From Streptomyces harbinensis (GTDB taxonomy: Bacteria; Actinomycetota; Actinomycetes; Streptomycetales; Streptomycetaceae), in assembly GCF_900116145.1 (NCBI RefSeq), contig NZ_FPAB01000003.1, positions 372,184 to 436,183 on the forward strand: 64,000 nt of DNA. Reading direction: 5' to 3'. A program made the position numbers and the translations under genes. Numbering within the stretch: the stretch's first letter is position 1; the number at the start of each line of letters is the position of its first letter. Below the pieces are notes generated by a model. It did no database searches. It worked only from the letters and a program-made list of their open reading frames with translations, and was not told where the DNA came from. Positions 16,918 through 25,897 of the stretch are shown piece by piece.

Positions 16918-18669
16918 TTACAGCCCCAGCTCGCCCTCGAATTCCCCGGCCTCCAGGCGGGCCTTCACGTCCGTCAGGTAGCGGGCGGCGTCGGCGCCGT
17001 CCACCAGCTGGTGGTCGTAGGAGAGGGTCAGGTACACCATGTCGCGGACCGCGATCGTCTCACCCAGCTCTGGGTGGTCGATCACGACCGGACGGCGCAC
17101 CGTGGCACCGATGCCCAGCTCGGCGACCTGCGGGTAGTTCACGATGATCGTGTCGAACAGCGCACCGCGCGAGCCGGTGTTGCTGATCGTGAACGTGCCG
17201 CCGCTCATGTCGTCCGGGCTCAGCTTGCCCGAGCGGACCTTGCCGGCCAGCTCGGCGGTCTTCTTGGCGATGCCCGCGATGCTCAGATCGCCGGCGCCCT
17301 TGATGACCGGGACCATCAGGCCCTTGTCCGAGTCCACCGCGATGCCGATGTTCTCGACGTCGTGGTACGTGACGGTGTCGTCGTCGTTGAGCTTGGCGTT
17401 GACGGCCGGGTGGACCTTCAGCGCCTCGGCGGCGGCCTTCACGAAGAACGGCATCGGGGAGAGCTTGACGCCCTCGCGCGCCAGGAAGGACTCCTTGGCC
17501 CGCGCCCGCAGCTTCATGATGCGGGTGACGTCCACCTCGACCACGGTGGACAGCTGCGCCTGGTTGTGCAGCGCCTTCATCATGTTCTGCGCGATGACCT
17601 TGCGGATCCGCGTCAGCTTCACCGTCTGGCCGCGCAGCGGCGACGGGGCCTGCGCGGCCGGGGCCTTCGCCGCCGGGGCGGCGGGCGCCGGAGCCGCGGC
17701 GGCGGCCTTGGCGGCCTCGGCGGCGGCGAGGACGTCCTGCTTGCGGATGCGCCCGCCGACACCGGAGCCGGTGACGGTGTTGAGGTCGACGCCGTTCTCG
17801 CTGGCGAGCTTGCGCACCAGCGGGGTGACGTACGCGCCCTCGGCGGCCGGAGCCGCCGGGGCCTGCGCCGGAGCCGGAGCAGCCGGAGCGGGCGCCGGGG
17901 CGGCCGGGGCCGGCGCGGGGGCCGGAGCCGGGGCCTGGGCCGCCGGAGCGGGCGCGGGGGCGGGGGCGGGCGCCGGGGCCGGCTCGGGAGCCGCCGGAGC
18001 CGGAGCCGCGGCCGGGGCGGGCGCCGGGGCGGCCGGAGCGGCGTCCGCCGCACCGATCACACCCAGCTTGCCGCCGACCTCGGCGACCTCGTCCTCGCCG
18101 ACCGTGATCTCCAGCAGGGTGCCGGAAACCGGCGCCGGGATCTCGGTGTCGACCTTGTCGGTGGAGACCTCCAGCAGCGGCTCGTCGGCCTCGACCGACT
18201 CACCGACCGCCTTCAGCCAGCGGGTGACGGTGCCCTCGGTGACGGACTCACCGAGCGCCGGCAGCACCACATCGGTGCCGGACGCGGCACCACCGGACGG
18301 CGCGGGCGCCGCCGGAGCCGGGGCAGCCGGAGCCGGGGCCTCGGCCTGCGCCGGGGCGGGCGCGGCCGGAGCCGGCTCGGCGGCCGGAGCCGGCTCGGCC
18401 GCCGGAGCGGCCGGCGCGGCAGCGGCACCGGTGCCGTCGTCGATGGTCGCCAGTTCGGCGCCGACCTCGACGGTCTCGTCCTCGGCGACCCGGATGTTGG
18501 TGAGAACACCGGCGGCGGGCGCCGGGATCTCGGTGTCCACCTTGTCGGTGGAGACCTCGAGCAGCGGCTCGTCGGCCTCGACACGCTCGCCCTCGGCCTT
18601 CAGCCAGCGGGTGACGGTGCCCTCGGTCACGCTCTCGCCGAGCGCCGGAAGGGTTACGGAAACCGGCAT
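16918..18669 (-). CDS. sucB: Dihydrolipoamide acyltransferase E2 (two lipoyl domains)
   Basis: 583 residues. Two N-terminal lipoyl domains carry the modified lysine in STDKVDTE (K43 and K172). They are joined by long alanine/proline linkers, then a peripheral-subunit-binding domain ([29 protein letters not shown]) and a C-terminal catalytic domain with the HxxxD active site ([16 protein letters not shown]). It transfers acyl groups from lipoate to CoA. In actinobacteria this single E2, usually annotated SucB, can serve the pyruvate dehydrogenase and contribute to the oxoglutarate complex; substrate choice cannot be read here. Encoded 66 bases after E3 on the same strand. Confidence 0.93.
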   Translation of the reverse strand: MPVSVTLPALGESVTEGTVTRWLKAEGERVEADEPLLEVSTDKVDTEIPAPAAGVLTNIRVAEDETVEVGAELATIDDGTGAAAAPAAPAAEPAPAAEPAPAAPAPAQAEAPAPAAPAPAAPAPSGGAASGTDVVLPALGESVTEGTVTRWLKAVGESVEADEPLLEVSTDKVDTEIPAPVSGTLLEITVGEDEVAEVGGKLGVIGAADAAPAAPAPAPAAAPAPAAPEPAPAPAPAPAPAPAAQAPAPAPAPAPAAPAPAPAAPAPAQAPAAPAAEGAYVTPLVRKLASENGVDLNTVTGSGVGGRIRKQDVLAAAEAAKAAAAAPAPAAPAAKAPAAQAPSPLRGQTVKLTRIRKVIAQNMMKALHNQAQLSTVVEVDVTRIMKLRARAKESFLAREGVKLSPMPFFVKAAAEALKVHPAVNAKLNDDDTVTYHDVENIGIAVDSDKGLMVPVIKGAGDLSIAGIAKKTAELAGKVRSGKLSPDDMSGGTFTISNTGSRGALFDTIIVNYPQVAELGIGATVRRPVVIDHPELGETIAVRDMVYLTLSYDHQLVDGADAARYLTDVKARLEAGEFEGELGL

Positions 18670-18735
18670 GGTTTCTGTTGCTCCTTACGAGAAGTGCGGA
18701 TGGTTGCGCGCTCTGGTTGGCAACGCGGCCTGGGT

Positions 18736-20124
18736 TCAGTCGTGGGAGTGCAGCGGCTTGCCGGCCAGGGCCAGGTGGGCCTCGCCGAGCGCCTCGTTCT
18801 GCGTCGGGTGCGCGTGGATGAGCTGCGCGACCTCGGCGGGCAGCGCCTCCCAGTTGTAGATGAGCTGAGCCTCGCCGACCTGCTCGCCGAGCCGGTCGCC
18901 GACCATGTGGACGCCGACGACGGCACCATCACGGACCTGCACGAGCTTGATCTCGCCCGCGGTCTTCAGGATCTTGCTCTTGCCGTTGCCGGCCAGGTTG
19001 TACTTCAGGGTGACGACCTGGTCGGCGCCGTACCGCTCCTTGGCCTTCGCCTCACTGATGCCCACCGAGGCGACCTCGGGGTGGCAGTAGGTCACCCGGG
19101 GCACACCGTCGTAGTCGATCGGCACCGGCGACAGGCCCGCCAGCCGCTCGGCGACCAGGATGCCCTCGGCGAAGCCGACGTGCGCCAGCTGGAGGGTGGG
19201 GATGAGGTCACCGACCGCCGAGATGGTCGGCACGTTGGTGCGGCAGTACTCGTCCACCAGCACGTGGCCGCGCTCCATGGCGACCCCGGCCTCCTCGTAC
19301 CCGAGCCCCTGCGAGACCGGGCCGCGGCCGATCGCGACCAGCAGCAGCTCCGCGTCGTACGTCTTGCCGTTGTCCAGGGTGACCCGCACCCCGTCGGCGG
19401 TGTACTCCACGCCCTTGAAGAAGGAACCGAGCGAGAACTTTATCCCGCGCTTGCGGAACGCCCGCTCCAGCAGCTTCGAGCTGTTCTCGTCCTCCGCCGG
19501 CACCAGGTGCGGCAGACCCTCGATGATCGTGACGTCCGTGCCGAACGACTTCCACGCCGACGCGAACTCGACGCCGATGACGCCGCCGCCCAGCACGATC
19601 GCCGACTTCGGCACCCGGTCCAGGACCAGCGCGTGGTCCGAGGAGATCACCCGGTCGCCGTCGATGGTCAGCCCCGGCAGGGACTTGGGGGTGGAACCGG
19701 TGGCCAGCACGATGTGCCGGCCCACGTACCGCTTGCCGTTCACGTCCACGGAGGTGGCCGACGACAGCCGGCCCTCGCCCTCCACGTAGGTGATCTTGCG
19801 CGAGGCGACCAGACCCTGGAGCCCCTTGTAGAGCCCGGCGATCACCCCGTCCTTGTACTTGTGCACCCCGGCGATGTCGATACCGTCGAAGCTGGCCTTC
19901 ACGCCGAACTCGGACGCGTCCCGGGCGGCATCGGCTACCTCACCGGCGTGCAGCAGGGCCTTGGTGGGGATGCAGCCGTTGTGCAGACAGGTGCCGCCCA
20001 GCTTGTTCTTCTCGATCAGGGCGACGTCCAGGCCCAGCTGCGAAGCGCGCAGGGCCGCGGCGTAACCACCGCTGCCGCCACCGAGAATCACCAGGTCGAA
20101 AACGGTGCTGGCGTCGTTCGCCAC
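18736..20124 (-). CDS. lpdA: Dihydrolipoamide dehydrogenase E3
   Basis: 462 residues. The FAD motif GGGSGGYAAA is near residue 15, the redox-active disulfide is C46/C51 in GGTCLHNGCIPTK, an NAD-binding LGGGVIGVEFA lies near residue 180, and the C-terminal catalytic His-Glu pair is in HAHPTQNEALGEA. It reoxidises dihydrolipoyl groups of the 2-oxoacid dehydrogenases. GTG at 20124 has GGAGG eight bases upstream and is preferred to the ATG at 20139. First gene of the E3-E2 pair. Its 227-base upstream region holds two perfect palindromes. Confidence 0.95.
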   Translation of the reverse strand: MANDASTVFDLVILGGGSGGYAAALRASQLGLDVALIEKNKLGGTCLHNGCIPTKALLHAGEVADAARDASEFGVKASFDGIDIAGVHKYKDGVIAGLYKGLQGLVASRKITYVEGEGRLSSATSVDVNGKRYVGRHIVLATGSTPKSLPGLTIDGDRVISSDHALVLDRVPKSAIVLGGGVIGVEFASAWKSFGTDVTIIEGLPHLVPAEDENSSKLLERAFRKRGIKFSLGSFFKGVEYTADGVRVTLDNGKTYDAELLLVAIGRGPVSQGLGYEEAGVAMERGHVLVDEYCRTNVPTISAVGDLIPTLQLAHVGFAEGILVAERLAGLSPVPIDYDGVPRVTYCHPEVASVGISEAKAKERYGADQVVTLKYNLAGNGKSKILKTAGEIKLVQVRDGAVVGVHMVGDRLGEQVGEAQLIYNWEALPAEVAQLIHAHPTQNEALGEAHLALAGKPLHSHD

Positions 20125-20274
20125 GTCACGTTCCTCCAAGCATGGGGTTCACCGGTACCGGTCCACATCGACCGGCCGGCGGTGTATGTACGCCGCGTGG
20201 TGTGATGCGCGGCTCAATGTGGCTCGCCCCGGTTGGTTGAGCCCGGCCCTGTCCTGCCGGAACAACATCTTCGC

Positions 20275-20291
20275 ACTTGTCGGCGACAAGT
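20275..20291. promoter_or_regulatory. 17-base palindrome upstream of lpdA
   Basis: ACTTGTCG (20275-20282) and CGACAAGT (20284-20291) are perfect arms around a single G. It lies 150 bases upstream of the lpdA start, within or near the promoter. The odd-centre 8-base-arm geometry matches the palindrome in front of aceE although the sequence differs. Candidate operator, regulator unknown. Confidence 0.45.
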
Positions 20292-20322
20292 GAGACGCCG
20301 GGCCGGGCAGGGCCGGGGCCAC

Positions 20323-20338
20323 CGTGACGCGCGTCACG
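20323..20338. promoter_or_regulatory. Crp-like palindrome between pepA and lpdA
   Basis: CGTGACGCGCGTCACG is a perfect 16-base palindrome. Its core GTGACGCGCGTCAC fits the GTG(N)6GNCAC pattern described for Streptomyces Crp sites. It is 14 bases after the pepA stop and about 200 bases upstream of lpdA. It could instead be a small pepA terminator stem. Confidence 0.4.
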
Positions 20339-20351
20339 TGCAGGCGGGCCG

Positions 20352-21872
20352 TCAGCCCCGCGCGGCCAGCTCGCCGGCCGCCGCCCGCTCGGCGAGCGTC
20401 AGCAGGGCCCGCACCGCCGTGCCCGTACCACCCTTGGGGGTGTACCCGAACGCGCCGCCCTCGTTGAACGCCGGGCCCGCGATGTCCAGATGCGCCCACG
20501 CGGTGCCGGCCGGCACGAACTCCTTCAGGAAGAGCCCGGCCACCAGACCGCCGCCCATCCGCTCGCCCATGTTCTTCAGATCCGCGATGACGGTGGCCTT
20601 CAGCCCCTCCGCCAGCTCGGCCGGCAGCGGCATCTCCCACGCCGGCTCCCCGGCCCGCTCGGCGCTCTCCGCCACCAGCGCCCGGAAGGCGTCGTCGTTG
20701 CCCATCACACCGAAGATCCGCTTGCCCAGCGCCAGCATCATCGCGCCGGTCAGCGTGGCCACGTCCACGATCGCGTCCGGCGACTCCTCGCCCGCGCGCA
20801 CCAGCGCGTCGGCCAGCACCAGCCGGCCCTCAGCGTCGGTGTTCAGCACCTCGACGGTGGTGCCGCCGTACATCCGCAGAACGTCACCGGGCCGGGTCGC
20901 CGAACCGGACGGCATGTTCTCGGCCAGCGCCAGCCAGCCCGTCACATTGACCTTCAGCCCCAGCCGGGCGGCAGCCACGGTCGCCGACAGGACGGCGGCG
21001 GCGCCGGCCATGTCGCACTTCATCGTCTCGTTGTGCCCGGCCGGCTTCAGCGAAATGCCACCCGAGTCGTAGGTGATGCCCTTGCCGACCAGCGCGATCG
21101 TCCGGTCCGCCTCCGGGTGCGTGTGCGCCACCCGCACCAGCCGCGGCGGAGCCTGCGAACCTGCGCCGACCCCGAGAATGCCGCCGAAGCCGCCCTCGCG
21201 CAGCGCCGCCTCGTCCAGCACCTCGACCGTCAGGCCGTGTTCGGCCGCCGCCTCGGTGACATGCGCGGCGAAGTCCGCCGGAGTCAGGGCGTTCGGCGGG
21301 GTGTTCACCAGATCGCGGGTACGCGCCACCTCGGCCGCCAGCACCTCGGCGCGCGCGGCGGCGGCCAGCCGGCCGGCCTCCTCGGCACCGGCCGTGAGCA
21401 CGGTGACCCGGGCCAGCGGACCCCGGTCGTCCTCGCCGGCCTTGCGGAACGCGGTGAAGTCGTACGCACCCAGCAGCGCGCCCTCCGCGACCGCCGCCAC
21501 CTGCTCCGCGTCCCCGGCGGGCAGTGCGAACGCGGCGTGCTCCGTGCCCGCCAGCGCGCGGGCGGCGGCGCCGGCGGCGCGCCGCAGCGTCTCGGCGGGG
21601 AAGCCCTCGCCGTCCTCGGGCGCCGAGCCCAGCCCGACCGCGACCAGCAGCGGGGCGCCGGAACCGGCTGGCGCGGGCAGCTTGGTGATCTCCTCCTTGC
21701 CGCCCTTGGCGCCGAGCGTGGCCAGGACGCCGGCCGCCTCGGAGAGCAGCGCGGCGGGAGCGGACGCGCCGGGCGCCGGCACGGGGCCGTCCTCGCCCTT
21801 CACGATGCCGATGACCAGGGCATCCGCGCTCAGCTCGGTCGCGGAGGTCTTGCTGAGGGTCAGTGCTGTCAC
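20352..21872 (-). CDS. pepA: Leucyl aminopeptidase (M17 family)
   Basis: 506 residues, normal length. The C-terminal catalytic domain contains VGKGITYDSGGISLKPA with the metal-binding lysine and aspartate, KCDMAGAAAV, and the family signature NTDAEGRLVLADAL. The N-terminal domain (about 1-160) is the less conserved M17 N-domain. It releases N-terminal amino acids from peptides using two metal ions. GTG start. Upstream of and on the same strand as lpdA-sucB. Confidence 0.95.
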   Translation of the reverse strand: MTALTLSKTSATELSADALVIGIVKGEDGPVPAPGASAPAALLSEAAGVLATLGAKGGKEEITKLPAPAGSGAPLLVAVGLGSAPEDGEGFPAETLRRAAGAAARALAGTEHAAFALPAGDAEQVAAVAEGALLGAYDFTAFRKAGEDDRGPLARVTVLTAGAEEAGRLAAAARAEVLAAEVARTRDLVNTPPNALTPADFAAHVTEAAAEHGLTVEVLDEAALREGGFGGILGVGAGSQAPPRLVRVAHTHPEADRTIALVGKGITYDSGGISLKPAGHNETMKCDMAGAAAVLSATVAAARLGLKVNVTGWLALAENMPSGSATRPGDVLRMYGGTTVEVLNTDAEGRLVLADALVRAGEESPDAIVDVATLTGAMMLALGKRIFGVMGNDDAFRALVAESAERAGEPAWEMPLPAELAEGLKATVIADLKNMGERMGGGLVAGLFLKEFVPAGTAWAHLDIAGPAFNEGGAFGYTPKGGTGTAVRALLTLAERAAAGELAARG

Positions 21873-21934
21873 GGTGCAGTTATTCCGTTTCGTCGTTGGT
21901 CGAAGCCGCCGGGCCAGGTTACGCGGGGCGGCCG

Positions 21935-22726
21935 TCAGCCGGTGCCCAGGGTGGCCACCAGGAGCGCCGCGGTGCCGGCGGTCTCGGCGAGCGCGCCCAG
22001 CACATCACCCGTCACCCCGCCCAGCCGCCGCCGGCAGCGCGCCAGCAGCACCTCGGCGGCGGCCAGCCCCAGCACCGCCGCACACCCGCCCACCGGACCG
22101 GCCAGGACGGTGGCGAGCAGGGCCGTGGTCAGGGCGGCGCCGTACGCGGCGGGCTGCGGCACACTGCCCGCCACCAGCGCCCCCAGCCCGTCCGGCCGGG
22201 CGGCCGGCACCCGGGCGCGGCACCCCAGCGTCAGCGCGGTGCGCGAGACCAGCCCGCACAGGACGGCGGCGGCGAGCCCGTACCGCTGCCCCGCCCCGTA
22301 CAGCTCGGTGAGCGCGCCCAGCTGCGCCAGCAGCGTCAGCAGCAGCGCGACGACGCCGAACGGCCCGATGTCCGAGCGCTTCATCACCGCCAGCGCGCCC
22401 TCGGCCGGCCTGCCGCTGCCGAGCCCGTCGGCGACATCGGCGAGCCCGTCCAGATGCAGCGCCCGGCTGAGCAGCACCGGCACCGCCACCGTCCCCAGCG
22501 CCGTGAGGAACGGGCCGAAACCCAGCAGCCACAGCACCCACCCCGCCCCGGCGGCGCACAGACCCACCACACAACCCGCCACGGGAGCGCACAGCATCCC
22601 CGCCCGCGCGGTGCGCCGGTCCCAGCGCGGCGGCGGGCCGACCGGCAGCACGGTGAGCGTGCCGAAGGCGAACCGCAGACCGTGCCGCACTGCGTCCAAC
22701 GGGGGAGCGGGCGGCGTGGCATCCAT
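21935..22726 (-). CDS. cobS: Adenosylcobinamide-GDP ribazoletransferase
   Basis: 263 residues, an integral membrane protein with several hydrophobic helices. The diagnostic motif HLDGLADVADG is present, followed by MKRSDIGPFGV. It joins alpha-ribazole to adenosylcobinamide-GDP in the last step of cobalamin assembly. ATG at 22726; a -10-like TACGCT eight bases upstream suggests a leaderless or nearly leaderless transcript. Divergent from the membrane-protein gene at 22772; cobT lies beyond that gene. Confidence 0.93.
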   Translation of the reverse strand: MDATPPAPPLDAVRHGLRFAFGTLTVLPVGPPPRWDRRTARAGMLCAPVAGCVVGLCAAGAGWVLWLLGFGPFLTALGTVAVPVLLSRALHLDGLADVADGLGSGRPAEGALAVMKRSDIGPFGVVALLLTLLAQLGALTELYGAGQRYGLAAAVLCGLVSRTALTLGCRARVPAARPDGLGALVAGSVPQPAAYGAALTTALLATVLAGPVGGCAAVLGLAAAEVLLARCRRRLGGVTGDVLGALAETAGTAALLVATLGTG

Positions 22727-22771
22727 GAGGCGGCAGCGTAGCGCCGGGCGCTCGGGAACCATGCGGGAACC

Positions 22772-23539
22772 ATGGGGCACTGGCTGGAGCGCAACATCAT
22801 CGAACCGGGCAAGCTGCCGCTGCTGCTCGCCCTGGCCGCGTTCATCATCACCTTCGCCGTCACCCGCTGCATCACCCGGCTGATCCGCGCGGGCCGCGGC
22901 CCGTTCCACGACGTCACCGGGGCCGACGGAGAGCATGTGCACCATGTGGTGCCCGGCGTCTTCCTGATGCTGGTCGGCGGCTTCGGCGGCATCGCGGCGG
23001 ACGCGCGGGGCCTGACCGCCTCGGTGGTGGCGGTGCTGTTCGGCATCGGTGCGGGGCTGGTGCTCGACGAGTTCGCGCTGATCCTGCATCTCCAGGACGT
23101 GTACTGGACGGAGCAGGGCCGGCAGAGCGTCGAGATCGTCGTCGTCACGGCGGCCGTGGTGGCGATGCTGCTGGCCGGATTCGTCCCGCTGGACATCCAC
23201 AACGTCTCCACCGAGGAACGGCTCACCCGCGGCAACGCCATCGCGGCCGTACTGGTGAACTTCGCGCTGGTGCTCATCACCCTGCTCAAGGGCAAACGGT
23301 GGCTGGCACTGTGGGGCGTCCTGCTGCCGCCGGTCGCCCTGTTCGGCGCGGCACGGCTGGCCCGTCCCGGCTCGCCGTGGGCCAAGCGGCTCTACCACCG
23401 CCACCCAAAACTCGCCGCCCGCGCCGCCCGCCGCGCCGCCCGCCACGACGCCCGCTGGGCGGGCCCCAGCCGCCGCGCCGAGGACTGGCTGGGCGGCACA
23501 CCGACGGGCGAGCGGCGGGGGGAGGGGGACGGGGGGTGA
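22772..23539 (+). CDS. Conserved integral membrane protein
   Basis: 255 residues with about five or six membrane spans (residues 16-38, 57-77, 80-96, 118-138, 156-172, 177-197). A histidine-rich segment VHHVVPG precedes span 2 and a conserved EFALILHLQDVYW follows span 3. The C-terminal 55 residues are arginine/alanine/histidine rich and cytoplasmic. I do not recognise a functional family; similar proteins are found beside cob genes in streptomycetes. Read on the plus strand between cobS and cobT, which are on the minus strand. Confidence 0.75.
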   Translation: MGHWLERNIIEPGKLPLLLALAAFIITFAVTRCITRLIRAGRGPFHDVTGADGEHVHHVVPGVFLMLVGGFGGIAADARGLTASVVAVLFGIGAGLVLDEFALILHLQDVYWTEQGRQSVEIVVVTAAVVAMLLAGFVPLDIHNVSTEERLTRGNAIAAVLVNFALVLITLLKGKRWLALWGVLLPPVALFGAARLARPGSPWAKRLYHRHPKLAARAARRAARHDARWAGPSRRAEDWLGGTPTGERRGEGDGG

Positions 23540-23579
23540 GAGGTGGGGCCCCGGCGGGTCACCGCACCGCCGAGCCGGG

Positions 23580-24710
23580 CTACGTCGCCTCGGTGATGGC
23601 CGCCTGGGCCGTGTCATCCGTGTCGTCCGCGTCCCCGTCCTGCCCGGCCGGGGCCGGCTCGGGTACCTCCGGCAGCTCCGCCGCCAGATCGGCTGCCGCG
23701 CGTACCAGCGGCAGCGCCAGCAGCGCGCCGGTGCCCTCGCCGACCGTGACGCCGTGGTCCAGCAGCGGGTCCATGGCCATCCGGTCCAGCGCCTTCGCCT
23801 GTCCCGGCTCACCACTCGCCTGTCCGGCCAGCCACCAGTCGGGGGAGCGGAACGCGATCCGCTGCGCCACCAGCGCGCACGCCGCCGAGACCACCCCGTC
23901 GAGGATGACGGGGGTACGCCGTACCGCGCTCTGGAGCAGAAAGCCCGTCATGGCCGCCAGATCGGCGCCGCCCACGGCCGCGAGCAGCGCCAGCTGGTCG
24001 CCCAGGATCGGCCGGCCCCGGCGCAGCCCGTCCCGGATCGCGGCGCACTTGCGCATCCAGGCCAGGTCGTCGATGCGGATGCCGCCGCGCCCGGTGACGA
24101 CCGAGGCGTCGGTGCCGCACATCGCGGCGATGAGCACCCCGGCCGGGGTGGTGCCGCCGACCGAGATGTCCCCCAGGAGCAGCAGATCGGTACCCGAGTC
24201 GGCTTCCTCGTCGGCGACGGCCATCCCGGCGCGGAACGCCTGCTCGGCCTCCTCGCGGGTCAGCGCGTCCTCGATGTCGATACGGCCGGAGCCGCGCCGC
24301 ACCCGGTACCGGGTGACCTCCTCGGGCAGTTCCCCGGCCGGGCAGTCCAGCGAGGTGTCCACGATCCGCAGCGGCACCCCGGCCCGCCGGGCGAGGATCG
24401 CGGCCGGGCTGCTGCCCTCCAGGGCGGCCCGCACCAACGTCACCGCGCTGCCCGCAGGGCGGGCCGAGACGCCGAGTCCGGCCACCCCGTGGTCGCCGGC
24501 GAACAACACCGCCTTGGGCGCCTCGATCGCGGTCACCGGCACCCGCCCCTGGGCGGCGGCCAGCCACCCGCCGAGATCGTCGAGCCGGCCGAGTGCCTGG
24601 ACGGGATACCCGATCCGGGCCCGCCGGCCCTCGGCTTCCCGCCGCAGCTTGGCACTTGGCCGCTCGATGAGGTCGCCGAAGGCATCGAGATTCAGACCAC
24701 CGTCGCTCAT
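23580..24710 (-). CDS. cobT: Nicotinate-nucleotide-dimethylbenzimidazole phosphoribosyltransferase
   Basis: 376 residues. Recognised by FAGDHGVAGLGVSA near residue 70, LLLGDISVGGTTPAGVL in the middle and the C-terminal TVGEGTGALLALPLV with the catalytic glutamate. It makes alpha-ribazole phosphate for the lower ligand of cobalamin, the substrate line for CobS. Acidic tail. The ATG at 24710 opens with MSDGGLNLDAFGDLIERPS, usual for actinobacterial CobT. Confidence 0.93.
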   Translation of the reverse strand: MSDGGLNLDAFGDLIERPSAKLRREAEGRRARIGYPVQALGRLDDLGGWLAAAQGRVPVTAIEAPKAVLFAGDHGVAGLGVSARPAGSAVTLVRAALEGSSPAAILARRAGVPLRIVDTSLDCPAGELPEEVTRYRVRRGSGRIDIEDALTREEAEQAFRAGMAVADEEADSGTDLLLLGDISVGGTTPAGVLIAAMCGTDASVVTGRGGIRIDDLAWMRKCAAIRDGLRRGRPILGDQLALLAAVGGADLAAMTGFLLQSAVRRTPVILDGVVSAACALVAQRIAFRSPDWWLAGQASGEPGQAKALDRMAMDPLLDHGVTVGEGTGALLALPLVRAAADLAAELPEVPEPAPAGQDGDADDTDDTAQAAITEAT

Positions 24711-25188
24711 GCGGTAGAGGCTACCGCCCGGTCACCGCACCCCACCGGCCCGCTTCCCACCCACCGTCGTCCGGGCACTGCGGTGACGGCGCGCGCGAGG
24801 CGTCGCGAGGCGCAGGGCGCACCGGGCGAGCCCATGACACCGGGAGTGGGCAGCCGCCGCCGGCCCCCGCGTGCGACGCAGCGGCGAGACGGGTGACCGG
24901 ACCGTTGCACCTGGGGGTCCCCCCGGCCGAAGGCTGGGGGAGGGCCCGCAGCGTCCCCTCGAGCGTCCGAACGCCGGAGCACCGGCCCGGCCGGTGCGAA
25001 GCGCGTCGTGACGGCCTGTCACGTGGCGGGCTGTCCGGCGGCGGGTGTCCGGCAGGTGCGGCGTCACAGCCGGTCCGGCCGTCCGCGCGGGTCCGGTGCC
25101 GTGCCGTTCGGAGCGCCCGGCGCCGTGGCCTCCGCGCTGCCCCGGTCGGTACCGGCCCGCCCCTGCCGCGCGGGACGGTGACGGGCCG
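24711..25188. other. Intergenic region holding a Streptomyces-type repeat
   Basis: A gap of 478 bases between the cobT start and the Nudix gene stop. Apart from the interspersed repeat at 24911-24942 I see no coding frame with family-like sequence, and no RNA gene. It must contain the cobT promoter. Confidence 0.5.
24911..24942. repeat. Interspersed hairpin repeat of streptomycetes
   Basis: The element runs CTGGGGGTCCCCCCGG, CCGAAG, GCTGGGGGAG. Its ends pair and the form is a well-known interspersed element of Streptomyces intergenic DNA. A second, inverted copy lies at 51232-51265. May act in transcription termination or RNA stability. Confidence 0.7.
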
Positions 25189-25695
25189 TCACGTACGGCC
25201 CGGGCCGGACCATGGACCGTCCGGGGCCAGCGAGCGGAGCACCTCCGGCAGGTGCGGGGGCTCGACCGGATCGGGTAGTCCGGCCAGCTCCGACCACGCG
25301 ATCCACCGGTGCGCGTCCAGGTTGACCTGTTCGTCGGGGAGCAGGCCCGTCCGTGTCAGTGGGGGCCGCTCGGCCGTGAACCGTGCGACGAAGAAGTGCT
25401 CCGGTCCGACGAACCGCTTGCCGTTCCACCGGAAGTCCCGGTCCACCGGAACCCCCGGGCCGAGGATCGCGGCCGGGTCGAGTCCGGTCTCCTCGGCCAG
25501 TTCCCGCCGCGCCGCCACCAGCGGCGTCTCGCCCGGATCGATCCCGCCGCCGGGCGGCTCCCACAGCCATCTCCCGTCGAACGGGTCACGCCAGCGCAGC
25601 AGAAGGACACGATGGGCGGCGTCCAGACAGATGACCCGGGCGGCGGGCCGGTGCGTCGTTTCCACCGTTCCGACGGTAGGCGGTCGGCCGGACAT
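25189..25695 (-). CDS. Nudix hydrolase
   Basis: 168 residues. A complete Nudix box reads GGGIDPGETPLVAARREL then AEETGL (roughly residues 48-71). The preceding FDGRWLWEPPGG is typical for the family. It hydrolyses a nucleoside-diphosphate-linked substrate with Mg2+; which one is not apparent. Soluble, no partner gene adjoining on the same strand. Confidence 0.9.
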   Translation of the reverse strand: MSGRPPTVGTVETTHRPAARVICLDAAHRVLLLRWRDPFDGRWLWEPPGGGIDPGETPLVAARRELAEETGLDPAAILGPGVPVDRDFRWNGKRFVGPEHFFVARFTAERPPLTRTGLLPDEQVNLDAHRWIAWSELAGLPDPVEPPHLPEVLRSLAPDGPWSGPGRT

Positions 25696-25897
25696 TGCTC
25701 CACACCGGAGCCCGCGCGGTTGACCGCCCCGGCGCGGGCCCCGCCGTGCGGCTGCCGTTCCCGGCCGGGGGAGGGGGAGGGGCGGGCGATGCGGCCCGGA
25801 GGCCGGCGATGCCGCGCGTCGTACGCGGACCTGCTCGGGGCCGGGGCCCGGGTCGGGTTGCGGCGCACGTCCGCGCGCCCGGTGGGCGGCGCCCCGC

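Noticed and set aside
17640..18440. Dense GCC/GGC near-repeats inside the E2 gene, resembling a tandem array
   Set aside because: They encode the alanine/proline interdomain linkers of the acyltransferase and are irregular, so neither a CRISPR array nor a noncoding repeat.
17011..20205. Long plus-strand open frame opposite the E2 and E3 genes
   Set aside because: The protein is a low-complexity Arg/Gly/His/Val string with no family motif. It mirrors the third-position GC bias of the real minus-strand genes.
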